From positions 98,003-162,002 of the forward strand of contig JAZKIY010000010.1 of assembly GCA_040384665.1 (NCBI GenBank): 64,000 nt of DNA. The letters run 5' to 3'. The position numbers and the translations under genes are program-made. The notes beneath the pieces are model-generated. The model did not search any database and was not told where the DNA came from. It worked only from the letters and a program-made list of their open reading frames with translations. Positions 8,208 to 16,930 of this stretch are shown here, piece by piece; within the stretch, counting starts at the first letter, position 1; every line of letters starts with the position of its first letter. The stretch comes from PCRC01 sp040384665. GTDB taxonomy: Bacteria; Pseudomonadota; Gammaproteobacteria; Burkholderiales; Burkholderiaceae_C.

Positions 8208-8276
8208 TATCAAATCAATAGCTACACCACAAGGTTTGACTATGGCTTGAAGGCCAAAAGGCTTTAAAAATGCCGC
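8208..8276. repeat. Dispersed short repeat, intergenic copy between tldD and rodA
   Basis: The stretch contains AATCAATAGCTAC followed by GACTATGGCTTGAAGGCC and an AT-rich tail, the same family as the copies near 3905 and 43962. It fills most of the 155-base space between the rodA stop and the tldD start, followed by a GC palindrome (CCGCC/GGCGG near 8293-8305) that may help terminate rodA transcription. Confidence 0.45.
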
Positions 8277-8315
8277 TGCGGGGCTTTTGACCGCCGCTGG
8301 CGGCGTTTTTGGGCC

Positions 8316-9470
8316 TCAGGACTGCAACAACTGCCTTGACCGGGCGATCGACATCAGGATGCCAATGGCCATGCCCAGCGTCACCATCGCGGTGCCGCCG
8401 TAGCTGATGAAGGGCAGCGGCACGCCCACCACCGGCAGGATGCCGCTGACCATGCCCATGTTGACGAAGGCGTAGGTGAAGAAAATCATGCACATGCTGC
8501 CGGCCAGCAGGCGGGCAAACAGCGTGGGGGCTTCCATCGCAATCACCAGCCCGCGCAGGATCAGGAAGATGAAACCGGCGATCAGCGCCAGGTTGCCGAA
8601 CAGGCCAAACTCTTCGGAAAACGCGGCGAAGATGAAGTCGGTGGTGCGCTCGGGGATGAACTCCAGGTGCGTCTGCGTGCCCTGCATGAAGCCCTTGCCA
8701 AACAGACCGCCAGAGCCAATGGCGATCATGCCCTGGATGATGTGAAAGCCTTTGCCCAGCGGGTCGCGGGTGGGGTCGAGCAGAGTGCAGATGCGTTGCT
8801 GCTGGTAGTCGTGCAGCACCGGCCAGCGCACGCCGTCGGCGCACAGGCTGGGCTCAAACACCACGATCAGGGCAATGCCCGCCAGCCCCAGCAACACCGG
8901 CGGGATGATCAGCTTCCAGCTCAGCCCGGCGAAGAAAATCACCGACAACCCCGCCGCCAGCACCAGCAACGAGGTGCCCAGGTCGGGCTGCTTCATGATC
9001 AGACCAATCGGCACCAGCAGCAGCACAACGGCCACGGTGAAGTCCAGCGGCCGCAGCTGGCCTTCGCGTTTCTGGAACCACCAGGCCAGCATCAGCGGCA
9101 TGGCGATCTTGAGGATCTCGCTCGGCTGGATCACCACCCCCAGGTTCAGCCAGCGGGTCGCGCCTTTTTTGGTGATGCCAAACAGCGCCACCGCCACCAA
9201 CAGCACCACGCCCAGCGTGTACAGCGGCAGCGCAAACTGCATCAGCCGCCCGGGCGGCACCTGCGCCACCACAAACATGATGGCGGCGGCAATCAGCATG
9301 TTGCGGCCGTGGTCAGCAAACCGGCTGCCGTGGTCGTAGCCGGACGAAAACATGATCACCATGCCCGCCGCCGCCAGCAACAGCACCGCCAGCGTCAGCG
9401 GCACGTCAAAGCCCTCAAAGTACGGGGCGACCCGTTGCAGCACGGAGGGGCGGTTCAAAACAGCGGACAT
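8316..9470 (-). CDS. rodA: Peptidoglycan glycosyltransferase RodA (SEDS family)
   Basis: RodA polymerises glycan strands for cell elongation in the inner membrane, normally together with PBP2. The protein has 384 aa with about ten predicted membrane segments, for example LTLAVLLLAAAGMVIMF near the N-terminus. The SEDS signature near the C-terminus reads GVPLPFISYGGTAMVTLGMAIGI. Related to FtsW (26543-27814) but shorter and lacking the FtsW N-terminal region. Its usual neighbours mreBCD and mrdA are not adjacent here; the gene stands between tldD and a divergent esterase. A rod-shaped cell is therefore likely. Confidence 0.92.
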   Translation of the reverse strand: MSAVLNRPSVLQRVAPYFEGFDVPLTLAVLLLAAAGMVIMFSSGYDHGSRFADHGRNMLIAAAIMFVVAQVPPGRLMQFALPLYTLGVVLLVAVALFGITKKGATRWLNLGVVIQPSEILKIAMPLMLAWWFQKREGQLRPLDFTVAVVLLLVPIGLIMKQPDLGTSLLVLAAGLSVIFFAGLSWKLIIPPVLLGLAGIALIVVFEPSLCADGVRWPVLHDYQQQRICTLLDPTRDPLGKGFHIIQGMIAIGSGGLFGKGFMQGTQTHLEFIPERTTDFIFAAFSEEFGLFGNLALIAGFIFLILRGLVIAMEAPTLFARLLAGSMCMIFFTYAFVNMGMVSGILPVVGVPLPFISYGGTAMVTLGMAIGILMSIARSRQLLQS

Positions 9471-9507
9471 GGCCGAATTATCCCGCGCCGGTGCCTATCA
9501 TGGCCGC

Positions 9508-10098
9508 ATGCCGACCACCCATTTGCTCTACCTGCACGGTTTTCGCTCCTCGCCAGAGTCCATCAAGGCGCAAAAAGTCGCCCAGCGGGTCGCGCTTCAG
9601 CACCCCGGCGTGGTCTGGTGGTGCCCGCAACTCGCCATTTCACCGGCCCAGGCGGCCGTGCAGATCGCCCAGGACACTGCGGGCTGGCCGGCAGCGACCA
9701 TGGCCGTCGTCGGCTCGTCGCTTGGCGGGTTTTACGCCAGCTGGCTGGCCGCGCGCCGTGGCTGCAAAGCGGTGTTGCTCAACCCCGCCGTGCACCCGGC
9801 CCGCGACCTGGCCAAGTACATTGGCGAACAAACCGCCTGGCACAACCCGCAAGAACGCTTTTTCTTCCAACCCGCCTTCGTGGACGAACTGAAGACGCTG
9901 GAAGCCGACACCCCGCCCCACCCCGAGCCCGGCCACGTGTTGGCCATCGTGGCCAAGGGCGACGAGGTGCTCGACTGGCGTGAAATGGCCGCCCGCCACG
10001 CCAGCGCGCGCCTGCAGCTGCTGGAAGGCAGCGACCACGCGCTGAGCGATTTCGACGCGCTGGTCGACGGGGTGTTCGACTTCCTGCGGCTGGCCTGA
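9508..10098 (+). CDS. YqiA-family esterase (alpha/beta hydrolase)
   Basis: This small 196-aa alpha/beta hydrolase of the YqiA/UPF0227 group starts MPTTHLLYLHGFRSSP, with the oxyanion-side HGFRSSPES motif. The nucleophile elbow is GSSLGGFYA (Ser near residue 72) and a late SDHALSDF supplies the catalytic His. E. coli YqiA hydrolyses short acyl esters; the physiological substrate is unknown. The ATG at 9508 is in frame with no better upstream start, and the gene is divergent from rodA with a 37-base gap. It is 34 bases upstream of the RNase II gene and probably cotranscribed with it. Confidence 0.85.
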   Translation: MPTTHLLYLHGFRSSPESIKAQKVAQRVALQHPGVVWWCPQLAISPAQAAVQIAQDTAGWPAATMAVVGSSLGGFYASWLAARRGCKAVLLNPAVHPARDLAKYIGEQTAWHNPQERFFFQPAFVDELKTLEADTPPHPEPGHVLAIVAKGDEVLDWREMAARHASARLQLLEGSDHALSDFDALVDGVFDFLRLA

Positions 10099-10132
10099 AA
10101 CCGCACCGACACCCCGTGGGACAATCCCGCCC

Positions 10133-12193
10133 ATGTTTGCATTGTTTGAAGAAGCCGGCAAGTTTCAGGCTGGCCGCATCCTGTCGGAAGCCGAGTCGTC
10201 GGCCCAGATCGAGCTGGACTCCGGCAAGCGGGTGAAAGTCAAGGCGGCCAATGTGCTGCTGAAGTTCGAGAAGCCCGCCCCGGCCGAGCTGGTGGCTCAA
10301 GGCCGGGCCCAGGCCGAAGAGATCGAGCTGGATCTGGCCTGGGAATTCGCCCCCGAAGACGAGTTTGGCTTTGCCGACCTGGCGCGGGTGTATTTCAGCG
10401 ACAACGCCACGCTGGTGCAGCAGGCCGGCGCGCTGTTCCGGCTGTTTGACGCACCGCACTACTTCCGCCGCAGCGGCAAAGGCCGCTTCCGCAAGGCGCC
10501 GGCCGAAATTCTGCAGCAGGCGCTGGTGGCGATCGAGAAGAAAAAGCAGCTGCAGCTGCAGATTGACGCCTGGGCCGGCGCCCTGGCCGCGGGCGAGTGC
10601 CCAGAGCCGGTGCGCGAGCAGCTGTACAAGATTCTGTTCCGGCCCGACAAAAACGCGCCCGAATACAAGGCGGTGGTCGACGCCGCGCGCGCGACACAAA
10701 CCGCGCCACTGGCGCTGCTGCAGAACGCGGGCGCCATCGACTCGCCCTACCAGTTCCACTGGCGGCGCTTTCTGTTCGACAACTTTCCGCGCGGCACCGG
10801 TTTCCCGGCACTCGATGCGCCGCAGATCGGCGACGCGTTGCCAGTGGCCAGCGTGGCGGCGTTTTCCATCGACGACTCGTCCACCACCGAGATCGACGAC
10901 GCGCTGTCGGTGCAGGGCCTGGGCACCGGCACGGTGGTGCTGGGCATCCACATCGCCGCGCCGGGCCTGGCGATTGCCCCCGGCAGCCCGGTGGACGTGG
11001 TTGGCCGGGCTCGCTTGTCCACCGTTTACATGCCAGGCTACAAGCTCACCATGCTGCCCGACGCGGTGGTGCAGCACTACACGCTGCAGGCCGGGCGCGA
11101 CTGCCCGGCCGTGTCGCTCTACGCCACGCTGGACGAGGCGACACTGGATATCCGCGCCACAGAAACCAAACTCGAACGCGTGCCGATCGTCGCCAACCTG
11201 CGGCACGACCAACTCGACACGCTGGTCACCGAAGACTGGCTGGCCCAACCGTCTGCCGACGACAGCCCCGCGCTGCAGGCTGTGCCCCAGAGCCATGCCA
11301 CGCTGGCCTTTTTGCACCGCCTGGCACGCCACCTGAAAGCCGGGCGCGAGCTGGTGCGCGGCAAGCCGGAGAACTTCAACCGACCCGACTACAACTTCCG
11401 CCTGGTGGGCAACGGCGACGCGGAGCCGACCGGCAACGAAACGGTGCAAATCAGCACCCGCCAGCGCGGTGCGCCACTCGATTTGATCGTGGCCGAGGCA
11501 ATGATCCTGGCCAACAGCACCTGGGGCCAGTGGCTGGCAGAACACGGCCTGCCCGGCATCTACCGCAGCCAGGCCAGCCTGGCACCGGGCGTCAAGGTGC
11601 GCATGGGCACCAAGGCCTTGCCGCACGCCGGCATTGGCGTCAAAAGCTACGCGTGGAGCACCTCGCCGCTGCGCCGCTACACCGACCTGGTGAACCAGTG
11701 GCAGATCATTGCCTGTGCCCGCCACGGCAAGACCGCCGCGCTCGCCGCGCCCTTCAAGCCGAAAGACGCCGAGCTGTTCTCCATCATCTCGGCGTTTGAC
11801 GCGACCTACGCCGCCTACAACGGCTACCAGGCGGGCATCGAACGTTTCTGGACGCTGAAGTACCTCGAACAACACGGCATCACCGAACTGGAGGCCACGC
11901 TGTTCAAGGAGAACCTGGTGCGTGCCGACACCCTGCCACTGGTGCTGCCGGTGCTGGGCGCGCAAGGGCTGCCCCGCGGCGCCCGCCTGCGGGTGAAGCT
12001 GGGCGAGATTGACGCCATCACACTGGACATCCATGGCACGGTGCTGGAACGGCTGGACGTGGCCGATGCCCCCGAAGAAGGCGCCGACGAGGAAGAGGAC
12101 GACACCGCAGCCGGCCCGATTGCGATTGCGGTGGACATGGCCCTCACCGCCGAAGACTCCGAGGCGGCACAGCCCGAGAAAGCCACGCCGTGA
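10133..12193 (+). CDS. RNase II family exoribonuclease
   Basis: A 686-aa RNB-domain protein predicted to degrade RNA processively 3' to 5'. The RNB active-site segment SIDDSSTTEIDDALSVQ (near residue 245) carries the conserved Asp residues for magnesium binding, and the late ISTRQRGAPLDLIVAEAMILAN and TSPLRRYTDLVNQWQ motifs are typical. The N-terminal part (MFALFEEAGKFQAGRIL) replaces the usual cold-shock domains, as in the shorter RNase II-like proteins of Burkholderiales. The C-terminal tail is acidic. Its TGA overlaps the GTG start of the next gene (GTGA). It is distinct from RNase R, which would be longer with a basic tail. Confidence 0.88.
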   Translation: MFALFEEAGKFQAGRILSEAESSAQIELDSGKRVKVKAANVLLKFEKPAPAELVAQGRAQAEEIELDLAWEFAPEDEFGFADLARVYFSDNATLVQQAGALFRLFDAPHYFRRSGKGRFRKAPAEILQQALVAIEKKKQLQLQIDAWAGALAAGECPEPVREQLYKILFRPDKNAPEYKAVVDAARATQTAPLALLQNAGAIDSPYQFHWRRFLFDNFPRGTGFPALDAPQIGDALPVASVAAFSIDDSSTTEIDDALSVQGLGTGTVVLGIHIAAPGLAIAPGSPVDVVGRARLSTVYMPGYKLTMLPDAVVQHYTLQAGRDCPAVSLYATLDEATLDIRATETKLERVPIVANLRHDQLDTLVTEDWLAQPSADDSPALQAVPQSHATLAFLHRLARHLKAGRELVRGKPENFNRPDYNFRLVGNGDAEPTGNETVQISTRQRGAPLDLIVAEAMILANSTWGQWLAEHGLPGIYRSQASLAPGVKVRMGTKALPHAGIGVKSYAWSTSPLRRYTDLVNQWQIIACARHGKTAALAAPFKPKDAELFSIISAFDATYAAYNGYQAGIERFWTLKYLEQHGITELEATLFKENLVRADTLPLVLPVLGAQGLPRGARLRVKLGEIDAITLDIHGTVLERLDVADAPEEGADEEEDDTAAGPIAIAVDMALTAEDSEAAQPEKATP

Positions 12194-13044
12194 ACCTGCG
12201 GGACTTCAGCACCCTGCACATCGCGCTGGGCGTGTCCCTCGCGCTGCATGCCGGTGTGCTGACCCTGCGTTTTGTCGACCCGGAACGCTTCAACCGCGTG
12301 TTCGAAGACACGCCGCTGGAAGTGATCCTGGTCAACAGCCAGTCCACCCAACCGCCCGACAAGGCCCAGGCCATTGCCCAGGCCGCGCTGGCCGGTGGCG
12401 GCGACGCCGAAGCCGGCCGGGCCACCAGCCCACTGCCCCCGTCGGCCCTGGTCAGCAGCGGCGACGAAGCCGAGGACGCGCAGCGCAAGCTGGAAACACT
12501 GCAGGAAAAGCAGGCCCTGATGCTGGCCGAGGTGAAGAAACAACTCGCCGCGCTGCCGCCGCCCGACCCCAAACTCGCCAGTGACACGCCCGAAGCCGTG
12601 GCTCGCGAGGAGAAGCGCCGCCAGTTCGTCAACCTGCTGGCCGAGATTGAAAAGCGCATCAACGAAGAAAACGCCCGGCCGAAGAAACGCTATATCAGCC
12701 CGGCCACGCGGGAAGAGGCCTACGCGATTTACTACGACAGCCTGCGCCGCCGAATCGAAGACCGCGGCACGCAGAACTTTCCCGAGGCCGGCGGCAACAA
12801 GCTGTACGGCGAGCTGACCATGATCGTGACGGTGAATTTCGACGGCCGGGTGATCGACACCGAGGTCGTGGTCCCTTCCGCCAACCGCGCGCTCGACCGC
12901 CGTGCCGAAGCCATCGTGCGCAACGCCGGGCCGTTCGGTGTGTTCAGCGAAGCCATGCGCCGCCAGGCCGACCAGATCGTGGTGGTGTCGCGCTTCCGGT
13001 TCACGCGCGACGAAACGCTTGAAACCAAACTCTCCAACCGCTAA
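12190..13044 (+). CDS. TonB C-terminal domain protein (energy transducer-like)
   Basis: This 284-aa protein has one N-terminal membrane anchor (about residues 9-25, HIALGVSLALHAGVLTL) and an Ala/Pro/Gln-rich, partly coiled-coil periplasmic region (about residues 90-170, rich in E, K and Q). A C-terminal TonB-like domain contains YGELTMIVTVNFDGRVIDTEV. It could transduce proton-motive force to an outer-membrane receptor, but no ExbB/ExbD or receptor genes are nearby, so that role is unproven; TolA-like structural roles are also possible. The GTG start at 12190 overlaps the RNase II stop, and aroE follows after 3 bases, so it is probably part of one operon. Confidence 0.78.
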   Translation: MNLRDFSTLHIALGVSLALHAGVLTLRFVDPERFNRVFEDTPLEVILVNSQSTQPPDKAQAIAQAALAGGGDAEAGRATSPLPPSALVSSGDEAEDAQRKLETLQEKQALMLAEVKKQLAALPPPDPKLASDTPEAVAREEKRRQFVNLLAEIEKRINEENARPKKRYISPATREEAYAIYYDSLRRRIEDRGTQNFPEAGGNKLYGELTMIVTVNFDGRVIDTEVVVPSANRALDRRAEAIVRNAGPFGVFSEAMRRQADQIVVVSRFRFTRDETLETKLSNR

Positions 13045-13047
13045 GCC

Positions 13048-13893
13048 ATGGACCTCTACTGTGTGATGGGCAACCCGATCGAGCACAGCCGCTCGCCCTG
13101 GATCCACGCGCGCTTTGCAGCGCTCACCGGGCAGTCATTGCAGTACAACAAGCAACTGGTGCCGCTGGACAACTTCACCGCCACCGTGGCGGCCTTTGCC
13201 GACAGCGGCGGGCGCGGCTGCAACGTCACCGTGCCGTTCAAGTTCGAGGCCGCCGCACTGGCGCACCAGCGCAGCGAGCGCGTGCAACTGGCCGAGGCCT
13301 GCAATGTACTGAGCTTTGCGCGCGATGCCGCCGGCGCACTGCAGGTGTCGGCCGACAACTCCGATGGCCTGGGCCTGGTGCGGGACATCGTGCACAACGC
13401 GGGTGTGCCCCTGCAGGAGCAGCGCGTCTTGCTGATTGGCGCAGGCGGGGCGGCGGCCGGCGTGCTGGGGCCCTTGCTGGACGCGCGCCCCCACAGCCTG
13501 GTGGTGGCCAACCGCAGCGTGGCCAAGGCCGAGGCCCTGGTGGCGCGGCATGCCGCACTGGCACAGCGCTGTGGCGTGCTGCTCAGCGCATCGGGTCTGG
13601 ACGCGCTGCCCATGGGGTTTGACGTGGTCATCAACGCCACCGCCAGCAGCCTGAGCGGCGCCGGGGTGCCGGTGGCCGCCACGGTGCTCAAGCCCGGCGC
13701 GCTGGCGTACGACATGATGTACGGCCCGTCCGCACAGGGCTTTCTGGACTGGGCCCGCGCCCATGGCGCGCAGCCGCGCGACGGCCTGGGCATGCTGGTG
13801 GAGCAGGCCGCCGAAGCGTTTGCGCTCTGGCGTGGTGTGCGCCCCCCGTCGGCCCAGGTGCTGGCCGAACTGCGGGCGCTGGTGTTGCCATGA
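13048..13893 (+). CDS. aroE: Shikimate dehydrogenase AroE
   Basis: AroE reduces 3-dehydroshikimate to shikimate with NADPH in aromatic amino acid synthesis. The protein has 281 aa. The substrate-binding N-terminus reads MGNPIEHSRSPWIH, NVTVPFK holds the catalytic Lys, and the NADPH motif GAGGAAAGVLGPLL is near residue 131. The end of the family signature is GLGMLVEQAAEAF. Its stop overlaps the mtgA start by four bases (ATGA). The pairing of aroE with mtgA is usual in betaproteobacteria. Confidence 0.96.
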   Translation: MDLYCVMGNPIEHSRSPWIHARFAALTGQSLQYNKQLVPLDNFTATVAAFADSGGRGCNVTVPFKFEAAALAHQRSERVQLAEACNVLSFARDAAGALQVSADNSDGLGLVRDIVHNAGVPLQEQRVLLIGAGGAAAGVLGPLLDARPHSLVVANRSVAKAEALVARHAALAQRCGVLLSASGLDALPMGFDVVINATASSLSGAGVPVAATVLKPGALAYDMMYGPSAQGFLDWARAHGAQPRDGLGMLVEQAAEAFALWRGVRPPSAQVLAELRALVLP

Positions 13894-14609
13894 CGTCGCT
13901 GGTGCGCTGGGTATTCTGGGTCGCGGCGGCCATGGTGGCGCTGCAGCTTTTTCTTCTCGGCCGGGTGGCGATGATGGCCGCCGTTGACCCGCAGTCCACC
14001 ACCTTCCAGCGTTCGGAAGCCTGGCGGCTGTCGCAGTCGCCCAAAGGGCTGAAGTGGCGCCAGCAGTGGGTGCCCTACGCCCAGATTTCCGACAACCTGA
14101 AGCGCGCGGTGATCGCCTCGGAAGACGGCGACTTCGTCAACCACGACGGCGTGGAGTGGGATGCGATCGAGAAAGCCTGGCAAAAGAACGCGCAGGCCGA
14201 GGAACAGGCGCTGAAACGCGCCCGCGCAGGCCGCGCGGTGAAGATCGTCGGCGGCTCCACCATCACGCAGCAACTGGCCAAGAACCTGCTGCTGTCGGGC
14301 GAGCGCAACCTGCCGCGCAAGGGCCAGGAGTTTGTGCTGACGCTGATGCTGGAGAGCCTGCTCAGCAAGCGGCGCATCCTGGAGATTTACCTCAACAACG
14401 TCGAATGGGGCGAAGGCGTGTTTGGCGCCGAAGCCGCCGCACAGCACTACTTCCGGAAACCCGCGTCCCGCCTCAGCGCTTACGAAGCCGCACGCCTGTC
14501 GGTGATGCTGCCACGGCCGAAGTTTTTCGAGAAGCTGCCGAACTCGGCCTACCTGTCGGGCCGCAGCGCGACCATCGTGGCGCGCATGGGTGACTCCTCC
14601 CTTCCTTGA
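13890..14609 (+). CDS. mtgA: Monofunctional biosynthetic peptidoglycan transglycosylase MtgA
   Basis: MtgA is a GT51 glycosyltransferase that polymerises lipid II glycan chains without a transpeptidase domain. The protein has 239 aa. An N-terminal membrane anchor covers about residues 5-27, the catalytic motif is EDGDFVNHDGVEWDAI (Glu near residue 76), and the downstream family motifs are GGSTITQQLAKNLLLSGERN and EIYLNNVEWGEGVFGAEAA. It overlaps aroE by four bases. It complements the RodA/FtsW and PBP-type synthases encoded in the same window. Confidence 0.95.
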   Translation: MTSLVRWVFWVAAAMVALQLFLLGRVAMMAAVDPQSTTFQRSEAWRLSQSPKGLKWRQQWVPYAQISDNLKRAVIASEDGDFVNHDGVEWDAIEKAWQKNAQAEEQALKRARAGRAVKIVGGSTITQQLAKNLLLSGERNLPRKGQEFVLTLMLESLLSKRRILEIYLNNVEWGEGVFGAEAAAQHYFRKPASRLSAYEAARLSVMLPRPKFFEKLPNSAYLSGRSATIVARMGDSSLP

Positions 14610-14650
14610 CCAGCCCATGCGTGGTCATGGCATGAACGTATCATCCCGCC

Positions 14651-15262
14651 ATGCTTGCCAAACTGATGAGCTTGTTCCTGCTGGGGCTGGTGCGTGTGCT
14701 GACCGGCGCGCAGGCGCGCTGGTACGGCTGCCCGCCCAAGGCCGAGCAACGCATCTACTTCGCCAACCACCAGAGCCATGCCGACCTGGTGATGATCTGG
14801 GCCGCGCTGCCGCAGGAGTTGCGCGGCATCACCCGGCCGATTGCCGCGAAAGACTACTGGACACAAACGCCGTTCAAGCAGTGGATCACCACCGCGGTGT
14901 TCAACGCCATTTACGTGGACCGCAGCAAGACCACCGACCAGGACCCGCTGGAGCCGTTGGTCGAGGCACTGACCCATGGGGATTCGATCATCCTGTTCCC
15001 CGAGGGCACACGCGGCCATGCCGAAGAACCACAGGCCTTCAAGGCCGGGCTCTACAACCTGACCACCCGCTTCCCTGACGTGGTGCTGGTGCCGGCATGG
15101 ATCAACAACGTGCAGCGGGTGATGCCCAAGGGCGAGGTGGTGCCGGTGCCTATTTTGTGCTCGGTGACGTTTGGCGCGCCCATCCGGCTGGAAGCCGGTG
15201 AAGAACGCCGCGCCTTCCTGGACCGCGCACGGCAAGCGGTGATCGCGCTGCGGGAAATTTGA
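14651..15262 (+). CDS. 1-acyl-sn-glycerol-3-phosphate acyltransferase-like protein (PlsC family)
   Basis: A 203-aa acyltransferase of the PlsC fold. The HX4D catalytic motif appears in NHQSHADLVMIW (His near residue 40) and the substrate-binding motif in FPEGTRGHAEEP. The N-terminus is hydrophobic (LMSLFLLGLVRVLTG) and suggests membrane association. It is shorter than the main housekeeping PlsC. It is paired with the CdsA-like gene 3 bases downstream, which makes a two-gene lipid unit for phosphatidate and CDP-diacylglycerol formation. It could be an accessory or specialised acyltransferase; the acyl substrate is unknown. Confidence 0.85.
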   Translation: MLAKLMSLFLLGLVRVLTGAQARWYGCPPKAEQRIYFANHQSHADLVMIWAALPQELRGITRPIAAKDYWTQTPFKQWITTAVFNAIYVDRSKTTDQDPLEPLVEALTHGDSIILFPEGTRGHAEEPQAFKAGLYNLTTRFPDVVLVPAWINNVQRVMPKGEVVPVPILCSVTFGAPIRLEAGEERRAFLDRARQAVIALREI

Positions 15263-15265
15263 GCC

Positions 15266-16261
15266 ATGGGCATCACGTCTTTCCTGCGCAGCCTGAATCC
15301 CAACGAGCAGGTAGGCCTGTTGTTTGTGGTGGTGTTCGGCATTCTGACGCTGGCCAGTGTGTGGACGCTGGTGTGGTCCATCCGTGAACGCGGGGACGAC
15401 GCGCAGGCCGAAGCCCGGCAACTGGCGCTGCGCGACTTCAACGGCCTGCTGCGCACCTCGTGGTTCATGGTGGCGGTGTTCTGGATCGGCTGGGCCGCTG
15501 GCGAGCGGGTGGCCACGGTGCTGTTTGCGGTGGTGTCGTTTTTTGTGTTGCGCGAGTTCATCACCCTTTCGCCCACCCGGCGCGGCGACCACCGCAGCCT
15601 GGTGCTGGCGTTTTTTGTGGTGCTGCCGGTGCAGTACGCCTTGGTCATCAACGAAAACTTCGACCTCTTCACCGTGTTCATCCCGGTCTATGTGTTCCTG
15701 GCGATCCCGGTGGTCAGCGCGCTGGCCAACGACCCGCAGCGTTTTCTGGAGCGCAACGCCAAGCTGCAATGGGGCATCATGGTCTGCGTCTACGGCATGA
15801 GCCATGTGCCGGCGCTGCTGTTGCTGGATTTCCCACGCTACGGCGGCAAGAGCGCTTTCCTGGTGTTCTTTCTGGTCTTCGTGGTGCAAACCTGCATGAC
15901 CGTGCAGCACCTCGCCAGCCGGCGCATGCAGCGCACACCGACCGCACCCAATGTCAGCCAGAGCTTCAACTGGGCGAGTTGGGGCGTGGGCGTGCTGGCG
16001 GGCTGTTTGTTCGGCGTGCTGCTGTCCGGCATCACCCCGTTCAAGCCTGGGCAGGCGTTGGGCATGTCGCTCATTGCCTGCGTGGCCGGCTCGATGGGCC
16101 ACCTGGTGATGAAGGCGCTGAAGCGCGACCGCGGCGTGACGCACTGGGGTTCGCAGGGCGCCTCCACCACCGGCGCCAGTGGCCTGCTGGACCGCGTGGA
16201 CGCCCTGTGTTTTGCCGCGCCGGTGTTTTTTCACTCGGTTCGGTGGTATTTCGGCCTCTAG
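15266..16261 (+). CDS. CdsA-like phosphatidate cytidylyltransferase
   Basis: A 331-aa integral membrane protein with about eight hydrophobic segments, starting MGITSFLRSLNPNEQVG. The C-terminal CTP-transferase signature is present in a diverged form: MKALKRDRGVTHWGSQGA, then GASGLLDRVDALCFAAP. The canonical family text has K-R-x4-K-D and H-G-G; here these are RDRGVT and a Gly/Ser/Thr-rich loop, while the final LDRVD metal-binding part is kept. It forms a pair with the PlsC-like gene, as in E. coli ynbB-type loci. Predicted product is CDP-diacylglycerol; a specialised role is possible. Confidence 0.83.
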   Translation: MGITSFLRSLNPNEQVGLLFVVVFGILTLASVWTLVWSIRERGDDAQAEARQLALRDFNGLLRTSWFMVAVFWIGWAAGERVATVLFAVVSFFVLREFITLSPTRRGDHRSLVLAFFVVLPVQYALVINENFDLFTVFIPVYVFLAIPVVSALANDPQRFLERNAKLQWGIMVCVYGMSHVPALLLLDFPRYGGKSAFLVFFLVFVVQTCMTVQHLASRRMQRTPTAPNVSQSFNWASWGVGVLAGCLFGVLLSGITPFKPGQALGMSLIACVAGSMGHLVMKALKRDRGVTHWGSQGASTTGASGLLDRVDALCFAAPVFFHSVRWYFGL

Positions 16262-16305
16262 CCTTAGTAAAACCTGCCGATTCAGCTACATAAATCATAG
16301 CAATG
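16260..16305. repeat. Dispersed short repeat, intergenic copy before ruvC
   Basis: The 41-base gap between the CdsA-like gene and ruvC reads AGCCTTAGT, then CAGCTAC, then AAATCATAGC. It is the same arrangement as the copy inside rlmI (AGCCCTAGTGGAG followed by TAGCTATGAA). It lies so close to ruvC that it forms the untranslated leader, and no usual ribosome binding site is visible there. Confidence 0.45.
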
Positions 16306-16851
16306 CGCATCCTCGGAATTGACCCTGGCCTGCAAACCACCGGCTTCGGCGTGGTGGAGGCCAACGGCAGCGCGCTCAGCTACGTGGCCAGCGGCACCAT
16401 CCGCACCCACAAGGTGGCGCAAGGCGACTTGCCAGGCCGGCTGAAGGTGCTGTTTGATGGCGTGCGCGAGGTGGTGGAGCGCTACCAGCCCAGCGACGCC
16501 TCGGTGGAGATCGTGTTCGTCAACGTCAACCCGCAGGCCACGCTGCTGCTGGGCCAGGCGCGCGGCGCCTGCGTCACGGCGCTGGTGTCGATGGACCTGC
16601 CGGTGGCCGAGTACACCGCGCTGCAGATGAAGAAGGCGGTGGCTGGCCACGGCCGGGCTGGCAAGGCGGAGGTACAACAGATGGTGATGCGGCTGCTGAA
16701 GCTGGCGGGCGTGCCCGGCACCGACGCCGCAGACGCCCTGGGCCTGGCCATCACCCACGCCCACGTGGGCCAGGCCACAGCGCGGTTGAATGCCGCCGGC
16801 GACCTGCAGCGCCGGGCCAGCGCGATGTACAAGGGCGGCCGGAGTTATTGA
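16303..16851 (+). CDS. ruvC: Crossover junction endodeoxyribonuclease RuvC
   Basis: RuvC resolves Holliday junctions in recombination and repair. The protein has 182 aa with an RNase H-like fold. The first catalytic Asp is in MRILGIDPGLQTTGFG (Asp7), further acidic residues are in VEIVFVNVNPQA and the late Asp pair in AADALGLAITHAH. The ATG at 16303 follows the small repeat element. The ruvA and ruvB partners are not adjacent, at least not in this window. Confidence 0.96.
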   Translation: MRILGIDPGLQTTGFGVVEANGSALSYVASGTIRTHKVAQGDLPGRLKVLFDGVREVVERYQPSDASVEIVFVNVNPQATLLLGQARGACVTALVSMDLPVAEYTALQMKKAVAGHGRAGKAEVQQMVMRLLKLAGVPGTDAADALGLAITHAHVGQATARLNAAGDLQRRASAMYKGGRSY

Positions 16852-16930
16852 TTGGCCCCATGAATATGGCCTCCACGGTTGCTCACTGCATGTAATGCCT
16901 CGCCCCCGCACAGGCGCATGGCAGGGAAAC

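Noticed and set aside
9779..12034. Open frame of 751 codons on the minus strand
   Set aside because: Antisense to the esterase and RNase II genes, whose plus-strand products have clear motifs.
14549..16234. Open frame of 561 codons on the minus strand
   Set aside because: Shadow of the PlsC-like/CdsA-like genes.
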